From Bacteroidota bacterium (lineage in GTDB: Bacteria > Bacteroidota > Bacteroidia > Palsa-965), in contig JAJTEY010000022.1 of NCBI GenBank assembly GCA_021299855.1, positions 1 through 32,450 on the forward strand: a stretch of 32,450 nt of DNA. Direction: 5' to 3'. A program made the position numbers and the translations under genes. Below the pieces are notes generated by a model, which was not told the DNA's origin, did no database searches, and saw nothing but the letters and a program-made list of their open reading frames with translations. How positions within the stretch are numbered: the stretch's first letter is position 1; each line of letters begins with the position of its first letter. Positions 10,267 through 18,589 of this stretch are shown here, piece after piece.

Positions 10267-12029
10267 TCGATAAGCCCTAATTGTCGCATCAGGAAAGAGG
10301 CTGTTCTATTTTGAACAATGCCTCTTTCTATTTTATAGGCGAAGTGCAATTCATTATTTGTAACGACACCTTCAAACTTATAGTTGTTTACCGCAGGGGC
10401 GTGAGTCTGCGCCATTGCGCATAGTTTTAAATCGTGCGTTGCGAAAATGGTTAACGCGGGTAATGGCAATAATTTTTCTAAAAACTGAAATGCCCCATTG
10501 TACTTATCGTCTGAATTTGTTCCGCGTAGAATTTCATCCAGCAAAACGTATGCGGTTTGTCCGCTTTGCAATCTTTCTAAAATGTGTTGCAGCTGCTTCA
10601 GCTCCTGAAAAAACAGCGATGTATTTTCTTCCAGTGAATCAGTAACGCGAATGCTGCTCAACACAGGAGCCGGGGTATAATGAAAATGTGTGGCAGCTAC
10701 GACGCATCCTGCATTAGCTAATACGATGTTCAACCCCAGAGTCCGCAGAAAAGTACTTTTCCCCGACATGTTTGATCCTGTTACTAAAATCAATCGGGCC
10801 GGTAAACTAAAGTTGACATCATTCGAAATGACACGATTCGGGGCAATTAAAGGATGTCCCAGTTCTTTTGTTTCGACTGCTATTGACCCTTCTTGTAATT
10901 GCGGAATGGTAAAATGAGGATGATTAAATGAAAACGTAGCGGTACTCACCAATACTTCCATTTCTGCTAGAGCATCGAACCATCCTGCAACATGTTGACC
11001 GTATTTGGTGCGCCACTGTTCTGCTTCGCTGATGCATAATAGATCATGTAATCCGAACGTGGTTAACAAGAAGTTACCCAAAACATTTTTTCGGTTATCA
11101 AATCGTTTAGAAACATTGGCAAGTGCGCGGACACCTGCAGCAGCATCTTGCGCTTGTGTTTGAATCTGTTTCAGTTTTTCGGCGTGAAAGGACTCCTGCT
11201 CAATACTGCGAAATACCTCAGTGAATTTTTTCATCAGTTCGTTGTGCTTCCCAATAATTTCACTGAGTTCATCGCAGTGTTTTTTATATCGTCCGTTGAT
11301 GATCCATGCTACAGCAATAATTGGTGTAAACAACCACGTCCAATCAAAATATAGTGCACATGCGGCACCTCCTATGGAAAGTACGATCCATGTGTAACGA
11401 ATAGCAGCGAAATAGCTTGTGTTCGCTTGTTGACTTTGAGCGGCCCATTTCAATAGCGGAGCATAGTCAGCATTGTCCTTATTTTCCTGATACGTTAATG
11501 CAATGAAGTGTTGACGAAATTCTTCTTTGTCCTGCAGCTCTTGATTGGCGGCTTGTTGGGAACGAATATGTGCACCGGTCGGAATTCTTTCAGGTGCGAG
11601 TAAATCTCCTAAACGCTGTTGACCTTGAGGAGAAGCGATACGATTGATAGTTTGGAACAGACTATGCACACCAAAAATGTCGAGATCGTCGCGTTCAGCG
11701 GATTTGAACAGAATAGGGAATAGATCGGGAAGTTGATGTGTGGTGCAATAGCGCAATTCTTGTTGATTTAATTTTAATTTGAAAGCAACCAACTCCTGCT
11801 GTGATTGCAGATCCGCAAATTTTTTAACCAGAAAAAGAAAAGCAGCAATCAAGCCAATTAATGGGAGAAAAAAGTACGGAATATAAGTGTGATAGAATAA
11901 CAACAGAACAACAGTGAGAATGGTTGCGAGCCGCAAACGAGCCAGCAGGGTTACTTTTTTACTGATGGATAGCAGTTCCTGTTCGAAACGTTGAATGCGG
12001 GCTTGGTAATATTGTAGTTTGTTACTCAT
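10263..12029 (-). CDS. Membrane-anchored MutS-family ATPase
   Basis: 588 aa; hydrophobic N-terminal segments (LATILTVVLLLFYHTYIPYFFLPLIGLIAAFLFLV), Walker A 'VTGSNMSGKSTFLRTLG', 'YVLLDEILRGTNSDDKYNGA', 'ATHDLKL' typical of the MutS ATPase domain. Confidence 0.9.
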   Translation of the reverse strand: MSNKLQYYQARIQRFEQELLSISKKVTLLARLRLATILTVVLLLFYHTYIPYFFLPLIGLIAAFLFLVKKFADLQSQQELVAFKLKLNQQELRYCTTHQLPDLFPILFKSAERDDLDIFGVHSLFQTINRIASPQGQQRLGDLLAPERIPTGAHIRSQQAANQELQDKEEFRQHFIALTYQENKDNADYAPLLKWAAQSQQANTSYFAAIRYTWIVLSIGGAACALYFDWTWLFTPIIAVAWIINGRYKKHCDELSEIIGKHNELMKKFTEVFRSIEQESFHAEKLKQIQTQAQDAAAGVRALANVSKRFDNRKNVLGNFLLTTFGLHDLLCISEAEQWRTKYGQHVAGWFDALAEMEVLVSTATFSFNHPHFTIPQLQEGSIAVETKELGHPLIAPNRVISNDVNFSLPARLILVTGSNMSGKSTFLRTLGLNIVLANAGCVVAATHFHYTPAPVLSSIRVTDSLEENTSLFFQELKQLQHILERLQSGQTAYVLLDEILRGTNSDDKYNGAFQFLEKLLPLPALTIFATHDLKLCAMAQTHAPAVNNYKFEGVVTNNELHFAYKIERGIVQNRTASFLMRQLGLID

Positions 12030-12062
12030 ACCGGTAAAGTTAGTAGTAGCACGTAGTTATTA

Positions 12063-12098
12063 ACGCAGAAAGCCCCATTGTTATGAGGCTTTCTGCGT
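12063..12098 (-). terminator. Intrinsic terminator downstream of the T9SS cargo gene
   Basis: Stem cgcagaaagcc/ggctttctgcg (11 bp) with a 12-nt loop, just 3' of the stop at 12115. Confidence 0.7.
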
Positions 12099-12114
12099 GT
12101 AAAGACTTTTAATC

Positions 12115-13158
12115 TTAGTTGCGCACCATCTTCAAAGTTTCCACTTTGCCGTTGTGTACTACTTTAATAAAGTACACACCTGCAGCGAATGAAGAAACGT
12201 TGATGTAGTTGTTCAACGCAACTGTGTTAGTTTCGAAAACTACTTTTCCTGTTACGTCAACAATTTGCATCTGCATTGCGTCCGTATTCTCACGACGAAC
12301 GCGAACGTTGATCATGTCTGAAGAAGGATTTGGCAATACAGATAGGAAGTCAATAGGTAATGTGTTATCCTGAATGCCGGTGACTCCTGCAATGTCGTAA
12401 GCAAATAAGTAGTTTGGAGAACCTTGTAGAACACCAATCAGACTTAAAGCAGGAGTAGAAACAATATGACATCCGCCCGCAAGATCACCGGCTGTTCCCA
12501 TGTCTGCAGTGACGTTATGAATTACGCTTGTTTGAACCCCTGTTGCAACGTTTACCTGAATTAGATCCGCGTTATTTGTAGTTGTGCCGGTTTGGTGGAA
12601 AGCCCATAAGTATGGTCCGCCTGCATTGGTATTGTCAAAGCCAAGACCATAAGTTGCGGTTAAGCCGTGTAATCCTGCCGCAACCTGAGATACCGGAACC
12701 CCGGTCATATCCACTAATGTGAAATCAGTTGCCCATGTTCCTACCCAGAAACCACCTGCATTGCTGTTGGCTGTTGGGTCGTACGCATAAATAACGGCAG
12801 TGTTAGCTCCTGCATAAATGCTGGTGCCATCAGTAGTCATGGAACGAACTCCTGTTACTCCGGGAACGGTGAAGCTTCCATTAAGTGAACCTGTTAAGCT
12901 GAAACTCCAGATAGTGTCACTACCCCAGCGGGAAACCCAAAATTCTGTGCCGAATTGCACAACGCCTGCGTTTCCTGAACCTGCACCTGCAGCCGTAATG
13001 TCGTAGCTAAACAATACTTGCCAAGGTGCAGCAAGTGACGGGTTAAAATTGTGTTGGCCAACGCTTGGGGCTGCTTCTGCAGTGTTGTTGGATTGTTGTG
13101 CTTGTGCAGCAAAAGAAAATACCGCAACTACGCTAAGTGTTAAGTAGATGTTTTTCAT
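12115..13158 (-). CDS. Secreted protein with T9SS type A C-terminal sorting domain
   Basis: 347 aa; signal peptide (MKNIYLTLSVVAVFSFAAQAQ) and C-terminal 'LPNPSSDMINVRV...VDVTGKVVFE...NVSSFAAGVYFIKVVHNGKVETLKMVRN'. Confidence 0.93.
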   Translation of the reverse strand: MKNIYLTLSVVAVFSFAAQAQQSNNTAEAAPSVGQHNFNPSLAAPWQVLFSYDITAAGAGSGNAGVVQFGTEFWVSRWGSDTIWSFSLTGSLNGSFTVPGVTGVRSMTTDGTSIYAGANTAVIYAYDPTANSNAGGFWVGTWATDFTLVDMTGVPVSQVAAGLHGLTATYGLGFDNTNAGGPYLWAFHQTGTTTNNADLIQVNVATGVQTSVIHNVTADMGTAGDLAGGCHIVSTPALSLIGVLQGSPNYLFAYDIAGVTGIQDNTLPIDFLSVLPNPSSDMINVRVRRENTDAMQMQIVDVTGKVVFETNTVALNNYINVSSFAAGVYFIKVVHNGKVETLKMVRN

Positions 13159-13214
13159 TAAAATTTGGTTTAAGGTGAAACAATATTAGGCATATTTCTC
13201 CCATTACACAATGA

Positions 13215-14140
13215 TTACCACAGATATCCGAATAACTCCATCATCCAGGCAATGCCCAAATGAATGATAACTCCGCCCCAGATCGATTTGCTTTCAATAA
13301 CCCAAACACTCAGAAGAATGCCACCAAACAATGAACTTATTGCTTCAGCCGGCGGTTTACCTAAATGGGCGCAAACGTAAAAGAATGCTGCAGGAAGTAT
13401 AATTTGTTTTCCGAGATACTTGGTGAATGCTAAAATCAGAAATCCACGAAAGAAAAACTCCGTTGTAACAAAATCAACTCCGTAACAAGATTCAAACAGC
13501 AAAGTGTAAGCTGTTTGGTTTTCGGTGATTTGTGCAGCGCAAAGAACTTTTTCGGCGAGCGGATAAAATTTTTGAAAGGATGGCTCTACTGCGGCTATCG
13601 CAACTACTGCAGAAAAAATCAGCAGTGTGATCAGATAACCTTTGGGTTTAAGTTGTTTCGTGCTGAAACCATATAAGGGTTGTGTATTTCTATCCATGAA
13701 ATACCAAAAGACGATAACCGGCAATCCTAACGTAAATACGCGGATGACATTATTGATGCATTTCATCCAGAAACGAAATTCCGGAGTGGTGTTGAAGTCT
13801 TGCAGCCAATTTTGATGCTGGTAGAAGTAAATGCGAAATGCGAAAGCACTAACGGCAAAGATGGCTGTGAGCCACAACCCGCGTTGATGAAATGGTTTCT
13901 TATTCGTAGAAAAAGGAATAAGCAAAAGCAAACTACCTATAAATGCGGCAGCATAAAACAGCCAATTAATAATAAACTGTAGATCGCTTTGATTACCACT
14001 TTTGCTGACTACTGCTGCAAACCGAAATTGCTCTTGAAAGTAAACCAACGTCAGGGTAATGACGAGCAGGATAAGAAAGTAACGCTTGTTAAGATCTGTT
14101 TTATAGTAAGTGTAAGCGCTTGACCATAATGCTCGCATCC
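13215..14140 (-). CDS. CPBP/CAAX-protease-like integral membrane protein
   Basis: Multiple TM segments; 'VTTEFFFRGFLILAFTKYLGKQIILPAAFFYVCAHLGKP...HLGIAWMMELFGYLW'. The track start (14174) lies inside a terminator hairpin, so I prefer the internal Met (MRALWSS). Confidence 0.75.
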
Positions 14141-14164
14141 GATAAACATAATGATAAGTGTGAT

Positions 14165-14270
14165 AAAAAAACAAAGGGCCGCTTCCCCAAACGACCCTTT
14201 GTACTTGCAGATGTGTTGAACGGTATTCCGTCTAGCTGACTGATCCCAAAACCCTCATGGACAGTACAGC
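14165..14270 (-). ncRNA. Candidate small structured RNA with its own promoter-like element and intrinsic terminator
   Basis: Minus strand: TACTTTTG at 14282-14275, closing helix GTACT/AGTAC (14267-14263 with 14205-14201), hairpin ACGG-AATA-CCGT, then terminator 14202-14171 followed by T7. Confidence 0.55.
14171..14202 (-). terminator. Intrinsic terminator (end of sRNA candidate)
   Basis: Stem ACAAAGGG(C)CG / CG(A)CCCTTTGT followed on the minus strand by TTTTTTT. Confidence 0.75.
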
Positions 14271-14391
14271 GATACAAAAGTAGGAGCAGGTGTTGTATTC
14301 CGCTAGCCAAATTTTAGCAAAGGGTTTGCAAATAATGACCTATTTTAGATCTCGAACCATGGAAAATGATTAAATATGGACTATTTATGTG

Positions 14392-14400
14392 TAATTTTTG
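14392..14400 (+). promoter_or_regulatory. -7-like element (TAATTTTTG) upstream of the AraC gene
   Basis: Resembles TAnnTTTG with one extra base; ends 7 nt before the ATG at 14408. Confidence 0.35.
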
Positions 14401-14407
14401 ATGGTTC

Positions 14408-15310
14408 ATGAAAACGTTGCCTTTTAAAATTCCTTTACCGTCTGAAACCTCTATCGTTGTTGAAGAGGAGATTCAGCCGCATTTTTATACGTATTTGCAC
14501 CAGCATCAGGAAGTGCAGATTACGTGGATTTTGAAGGGAGAAGGAACACTACTGGCAGGCAATTTTACGGGAAACTTTGGTTCGGGAGATATCTTTTGGT
14601 TTGGTCCGAATCAGCCGCATGTGTTTCGGTGTGATCCAATTTATTTTCAGAAGAAGAATTGGTTGAAGGCCCAATCGATATCGGTATATTTCAATATCAA
14701 TGAAGCGCAATCTGCTTTAATGGGGTTACCCGAACTGGAACTGCTCAAAAAATTTTCACAGCGATCCTCCAGAGGTTTTCGCATAGAACCGGACGATTAT
14801 GTTGCGATCACGGAAGCATTCCTGAAAATACGAGTTAAACACGGCATTGCACGATTAACGGCATTTTTGGAGTTGATTGATCAAGTGCTGAGCAACAGCA
14901 AACACATTCCTCTATCTGATGAACCTGTCGGGCATAACTTATCAGAAAAAGAAGGAACGCGTATGCATTCCATTTACGATTTTACATTGAAGAATTTTCA
15001 CAAGGACATTTCCGTAGCCGAAGCCGCCGATATCGTACACATGACTCCTGAAGCATTTTGTCGCTTCTTCAAAAAACATACGCGTAAAACATATGTCACG
15101 TTTTTAAATGAAGTACGTGTTGATCACGCGTGTCGTCGACTAAAAAACGCGGACGATAAATTGGTTAGCGAAATTGCCTATTCTTGTGGCTTTGGAAACG
15201 TTTCCCACTTTAATCGTGTGTTCCGAAAAGTCACGGGTAAAACACCGCGTGAATATCAAACACAAGCATTAGCACGTTTTAAAAAGAGCGATTTGCAAGA
15301 GCGTCTATAA
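14408..15310 (+). CDS. AraC-family transcriptional regulator (N-terminal cupin, C-terminal HTH_18)
   Basis: 300 aa; 'HQEVQITWILKGEGTLLAGNFTGNFGSGDIFWFGPNQPHVF' cupin; 'ISVAEAADIVHMTPEAFCRFFKKHTRKTYVTFLNEVRVDHACRRL...ISYSCGF-like IAYSCGFGNVSHFNRVFRKVTGKTPREY'. Confidence 0.93.
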   Translation: MKTLPFKIPLPSETSIVVEEEIQPHFYTYLHQHQEVQITWILKGEGTLLAGNFTGNFGSGDIFWFGPNQPHVFRCDPIYFQKKNWLKAQSISVYFNINEAQSALMGLPELELLKKFSQRSSRGFRIEPDDYVAITEAFLKIRVKHGIARLTAFLELIDQVLSNSKHIPLSDEPVGHNLSEKEGTRMHSIYDFTLKNFHKDISVAEAADIVHMTPEAFCRFFKKHTRKTYVTFLNEVRVDHACRRLKNADDKLVSEIAYSCGFGNVSHFNRVFRKVTGKTPREYQTQALARFKKSDLQERL

Positions 15311-15318
15311 CGCCGCTA

Positions 15319-16752
15319 TTAATTGGCGGAGCGCATGTAGGACATCGTATCAGCAAAGTTCAAATCAGTTACTTCCAACTCCCTGTAAGATGTGATCATT
15401 CCGTTCCGATCAAAACAGATCTCGATACTTACCGTACAATATTGAGTGGCTTCTTTCGATGGGCGATAAACCTGCATATCCATATTGAACGTAACAACAT
15501 GTTCATCGTTAATTTCTTGATGGAAAAACGATTCGGGATTTATCGCATACACCGGATTTTGAAAGTCGGCGTGTATGGCGGCATCCTGAATTTCCTGTAC
15601 TGTAACATCGGATAAACCTATGAACGTGCGAACGGTAGTTTGATAATAATTGCTTGCGTCGAATGCGTTATTAGTTAAATCAGTGTAGTAATTCGAGATG
15701 ATTTGCTCATAATCAGCATTAGACATGAATGCAACCTCGTCAACATACTGGGTAGTTATCTCCTCTTTGGGTTGTGATTCTTTCACCGCTAAAATGACAA
15801 CCACAGCAATCACCAATATAGCAGAAGGAATTATGATGGCCCACCAATTTGTTTTTTCCCCGGATGCAACCGTCTTCGTCTGAGGTTGTGGTGAAACTTT
15901 TTCTTTCGTTGCACCGGCATGCATGCTTTGAGAAAGTGCATGTTGTATGGCGTGTGCAAATTGATCACACGTTTGAATACGACGACTTACATCTTTGGAT
16001 GTTGCAGCCTCAATGACATATTCAATATGCAAAGGAACAGCCGGATATACTTCCGATGCTCTAGGCAACGGCACACTCACAATCTTATTAAACACCTCAA
16101 ACTCTGAGGTCATTCCATCGTACGGACATTGTCCCGTAAGCATTTGGTAAAACGTAACGCCAAGCGAATAAATATCGCTGCGTACATCCGCCGGTTCACC
16201 TTTTACTTGTTCCGGACTCATGTAGTAGACCGTACCCATCTGTGTCCCAGTGCGCGTGAGTTTCGCATTGCTGTCGTTGAGCAATTTGGCAATACCGAAA
16301 TCCAGAATTTTAATTTGACCTTCGTTCGTGATTAAAATGTTGGAAGGTTTAATGTCGCGATGAACAATGTTTTTACCATGTGCAAAAGAAAATGCAGATA
16401 GAATTTGTAACATCCACGCTGAAGCTTTTTCAAAAGGTATCGGCCCTGAAACATTTCTAATGTAGTCGTCCAGCGGTGTGCCATCAACGTATTCAAGAAT
16501 CAGGTACAAGCCTTCACTATCCTCGTAATAATCGATAAGATTAACGATTCCGGGATGTTGCAATTGCACTAAAAGTGCAGCTTCGTTTTTGAAACGTAAA
16601 CGTAATTGTTCATTACGTACCAAATGAGCATGCAACGATTTGATCGCCACTTTTCTTGAAAGATGCGTATGCTCTGCTAACCATACCGCCCCCATTCCTC
16701 CTTCACCAATCAGTGAAAGAATACGGTACTGTAAAATCTGTTTGCCAATCAT
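15319..16752 (-). CDS. Transmembrane Ser/Thr protein kinase with an extracytoplasmic C-terminal domain
   Basis: 477 aa; 'GEGGMGAVWLAEH', 'HRDIKPSNILI', 'DFGIAKLL', 'YMSPEQ'; TM 'WWAIIIPSAILVIAVVVILAV'; about 130-aa C-terminal domain. Confidence 0.93.
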   Translation of the reverse strand: MIGKQILQYRILSLIGEGGMGAVWLAEHTHLSRKVAIKSLHAHLVRNEQLRLRFKNEAALLVQLQHPGIVNLIDYYEDSEGLYLILEYVDGTPLDDYIRNVSGPIPFEKASAWMLQILSAFSFAHGKNIVHRDIKPSNILITNEGQIKILDFGIAKLLNDSNAKLTRTGTQMGTVYYMSPEQVKGEPADVRSDIYSLGVTFYQMLTGQCPYDGMTSEFEVFNKIVSVPLPRASEVYPAVPLHIEYVIEAATSKDVSRRIQTCDQFAHAIQHALSQSMHAGATKEKVSPQPQTKTVASGEKTNWWAIIIPSAILVIAVVVILAVKESQPKEEITTQYVDEVAFMSNADYEQIISNYYTDLTNNAFDASNYYQTTVRTFIGLSDVTVQEIQDAAIHADFQNPVYAINPESFFHQEINDEHVVTFNMDMQVYRPSKEATQYCTVSIEICFDRNGMITSYRELEVTDLNFADTMSYMRSAN

Positions 16753-16761
16753 GTGCTAAAT

Positions 16762-18555
16762 TTATAACTGGAATTTGATTGGAATTTTCTGATCGGTACG
16801 AACGGACTGTCCTCCAATTTTACCCGGATTCCATGCCGGCATTGACTTTACAAGACGAATCGCTTCTTTCGTTAAGCCCGGTCCGTTTTTCACTTCAACG
16901 GATGCGCGGACATTAGAAAGGCGACCATCTTTTTCGACAGTTGCAACAATCATTACGGTCCCTGTAATTTCATTTTCGCGTTCGTAAGAAGGATACTTCA
17001 AGTTGCGCGAAATGAAAGCAGACATGGCGTCGTAGCCTCCGGAGTATGTTGGCTTTACATCCACATCATAGGTCTGGTAAACAGTTCCACTGCCGGGAGT
17101 TGGCTCCGGTTGTGGTTTGGTTGTTGGACCCGTAACGACTGTTGGTACCGGTGGTGGAGGAACAACTGCCAAGCCCTTATCGGCTTCGGCAATCTTAGTG
17201 TCAACAGCTGTGTTCGATGGATCCACTTGTTTCGCTGCAGTATAGGCGTCCTTCGCTTCTTTCCATTTCTTTTGCTTTAACAGTTTATCGCCGACCTGAA
17301 TCAAGCTGTCAGCACGCTTTTTCAAAGCTTCTGCATTGCCTTTATCCACAAGCGACTGAGCAACTGCCTTATCAGTACTGTCTTTGGTTTTTGCTTCAGC
17401 AATACTGTCGTTTTTGCGAACGGTTTCTAAACTGTCCTTCTTGCGCTTCTCGGCTATAGCAGTATCTTCATTGCTTCCTCCGGAATTTATAACCACGATT
17501 ACGATTATCGCTATAACAGCAAGAACACCTCCGATAATACCAATCATGTTACCGTTACTCTTCTTTGCGCTTGGTGGCGCGTCAGCAAGAGCGGCATCAC
17601 TTTGGTAAGTAGGCTTTGGTGTTGGTGTAACTTGAGGATTCGTGCGATCAAACGCAACAGTTTTTTCAAAATCAGGTTGCTGTTCAACTACAACGGTTTT
17701 TTCAAAGGGAGCAGGAGCAGCCGGTGTGCGTTCGATGTTTTCTACAGCTGCTAAAAACTCACGACAGCTTTGGAAACGATCAGCAGGATTTTTAGCAGTT
17801 GCCTTTGCTAACACTTGCTCCATGGCTGAACTTACAGCAGGATAAACCGTGCTCGCATTGGGCAACGGTTCATTGACGATCTTATTGTAGATCTCATACT
17901 CCGTTGTTAAATCTTTGTAAGGATTGGTTCCGGTTAACAACTGGAAAAACGTGACCCCGAGCGAATAGATATCGGAGCGCTGATCTACATTTTCACCTCG
18001 AACTTGTTCGGGACACATATAATAAATTGTCCCTACCTGAGTTCCTGTCTTCGTTAACTTCTTATCAACCTCCGATAAAAGTTTCGCAATACCGAAATCA
18101 AGAATCTTACAACGCTCGTCTTTGGTTAATAAAATGTTGGATGGCTTAATATCACGGTGTACAATTCCCTGATCATGTGCATATGCAAATCCGGTTAAGA
18201 TTTGCTTCATTAATTTAAGTGCACGTTCTTCCGGAACAGGACCAGTTACTTTACGGATATAATCATCCAACGCTGTGCCGTCCACGAATTCCATAACGAG
18301 GTACAATCCGTCTGCTTCCTCCAGGTAATCGTACAATGCAACAATTGCAGGATGCTGCAAATGAGCCATCGTAGAAGCTTCTTTCTTAAAACGCTCACGA
18401 ATACTTTCGTTGTTCGCTAATCGTTCGTGCAATGATTTGATAGCCACCATACGACCCAACTTCACATGCTCAGCCAGGTACACATTACCCATGCCGCCTT
18501 CACCAATCATCTTTTTGATTTCGTAATGTAAAATCTGCTTACCGATTAAACTCAT
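16762..18555 (-). CDS. Transmembrane Ser/Thr protein kinase with C-terminal TonB_C-like domain
   Basis: 597 aa; 'HRDIKPSNILLTKDERCKILDFGIAKLL'; TM 'MIGIIGGVLAVIAIIVIVVI'; C-terminal 'ISRNLKYPSYERENEITGTVMIVATVEKDGRLSNVRASVEVKNGPGLTKEAIRLVKSMPAWNPGKIGGQSVRTDQKIPIKFQL'. Confidence 0.92.
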   Translation of the reverse strand: MSLIGKQILHYEIKKMIGEGGMGNVYLAEHVKLGRMVAIKSLHERLANNESIRERFKKEASTMAHLQHPAIVALYDYLEEADGLYLVMEFVDGTALDDYIRKVTGPVPEERALKLMKQILTGFAYAHDQGIVHRDIKPSNILLTKDERCKILDFGIAKLLSEVDKKLTKTGTQVGTIYYMCPEQVRGENVDQRSDIYSLGVTFFQLLTGTNPYKDLTTEYEIYNKIVNEPLPNASTVYPAVSSAMEQVLAKATAKNPADRFQSCREFLAAVENIERTPAAPAPFEKTVVVEQQPDFEKTVAFDRTNPQVTPTPKPTYQSDAALADAPPSAKKSNGNMIGIIGGVLAVIAIIVIVVINSGGSNEDTAIAEKRKKDSLETVRKNDSIAEAKTKDSTDKAVAQSLVDKGNAEALKKRADSLIQVGDKLLKQKKWKEAKDAYTAAKQVDPSNTAVDTKIAEADKGLAVVPPPPVPTVVTGPTTKPQPEPTPGSGTVYQTYDVDVKPTYSGGYDAMSAFISRNLKYPSYERENEITGTVMIVATVEKDGRLSNVRASVEVKNGPGLTKEAIRLVKSMPAWNPGKIGGQSVRTDQKIPIKFQL

Positions 18556-18589
18556 GTCTTACTGATATTGAATGAATATTGTATTGCTT

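Noticed and set aside
14141-14174. Upstream start of the CPBP ORF (MFFYHTYHYVYRM...)
   Set aside because: Falls inside the terminator/T-tract of the sRNA candidate; the internal Met is more plausible.
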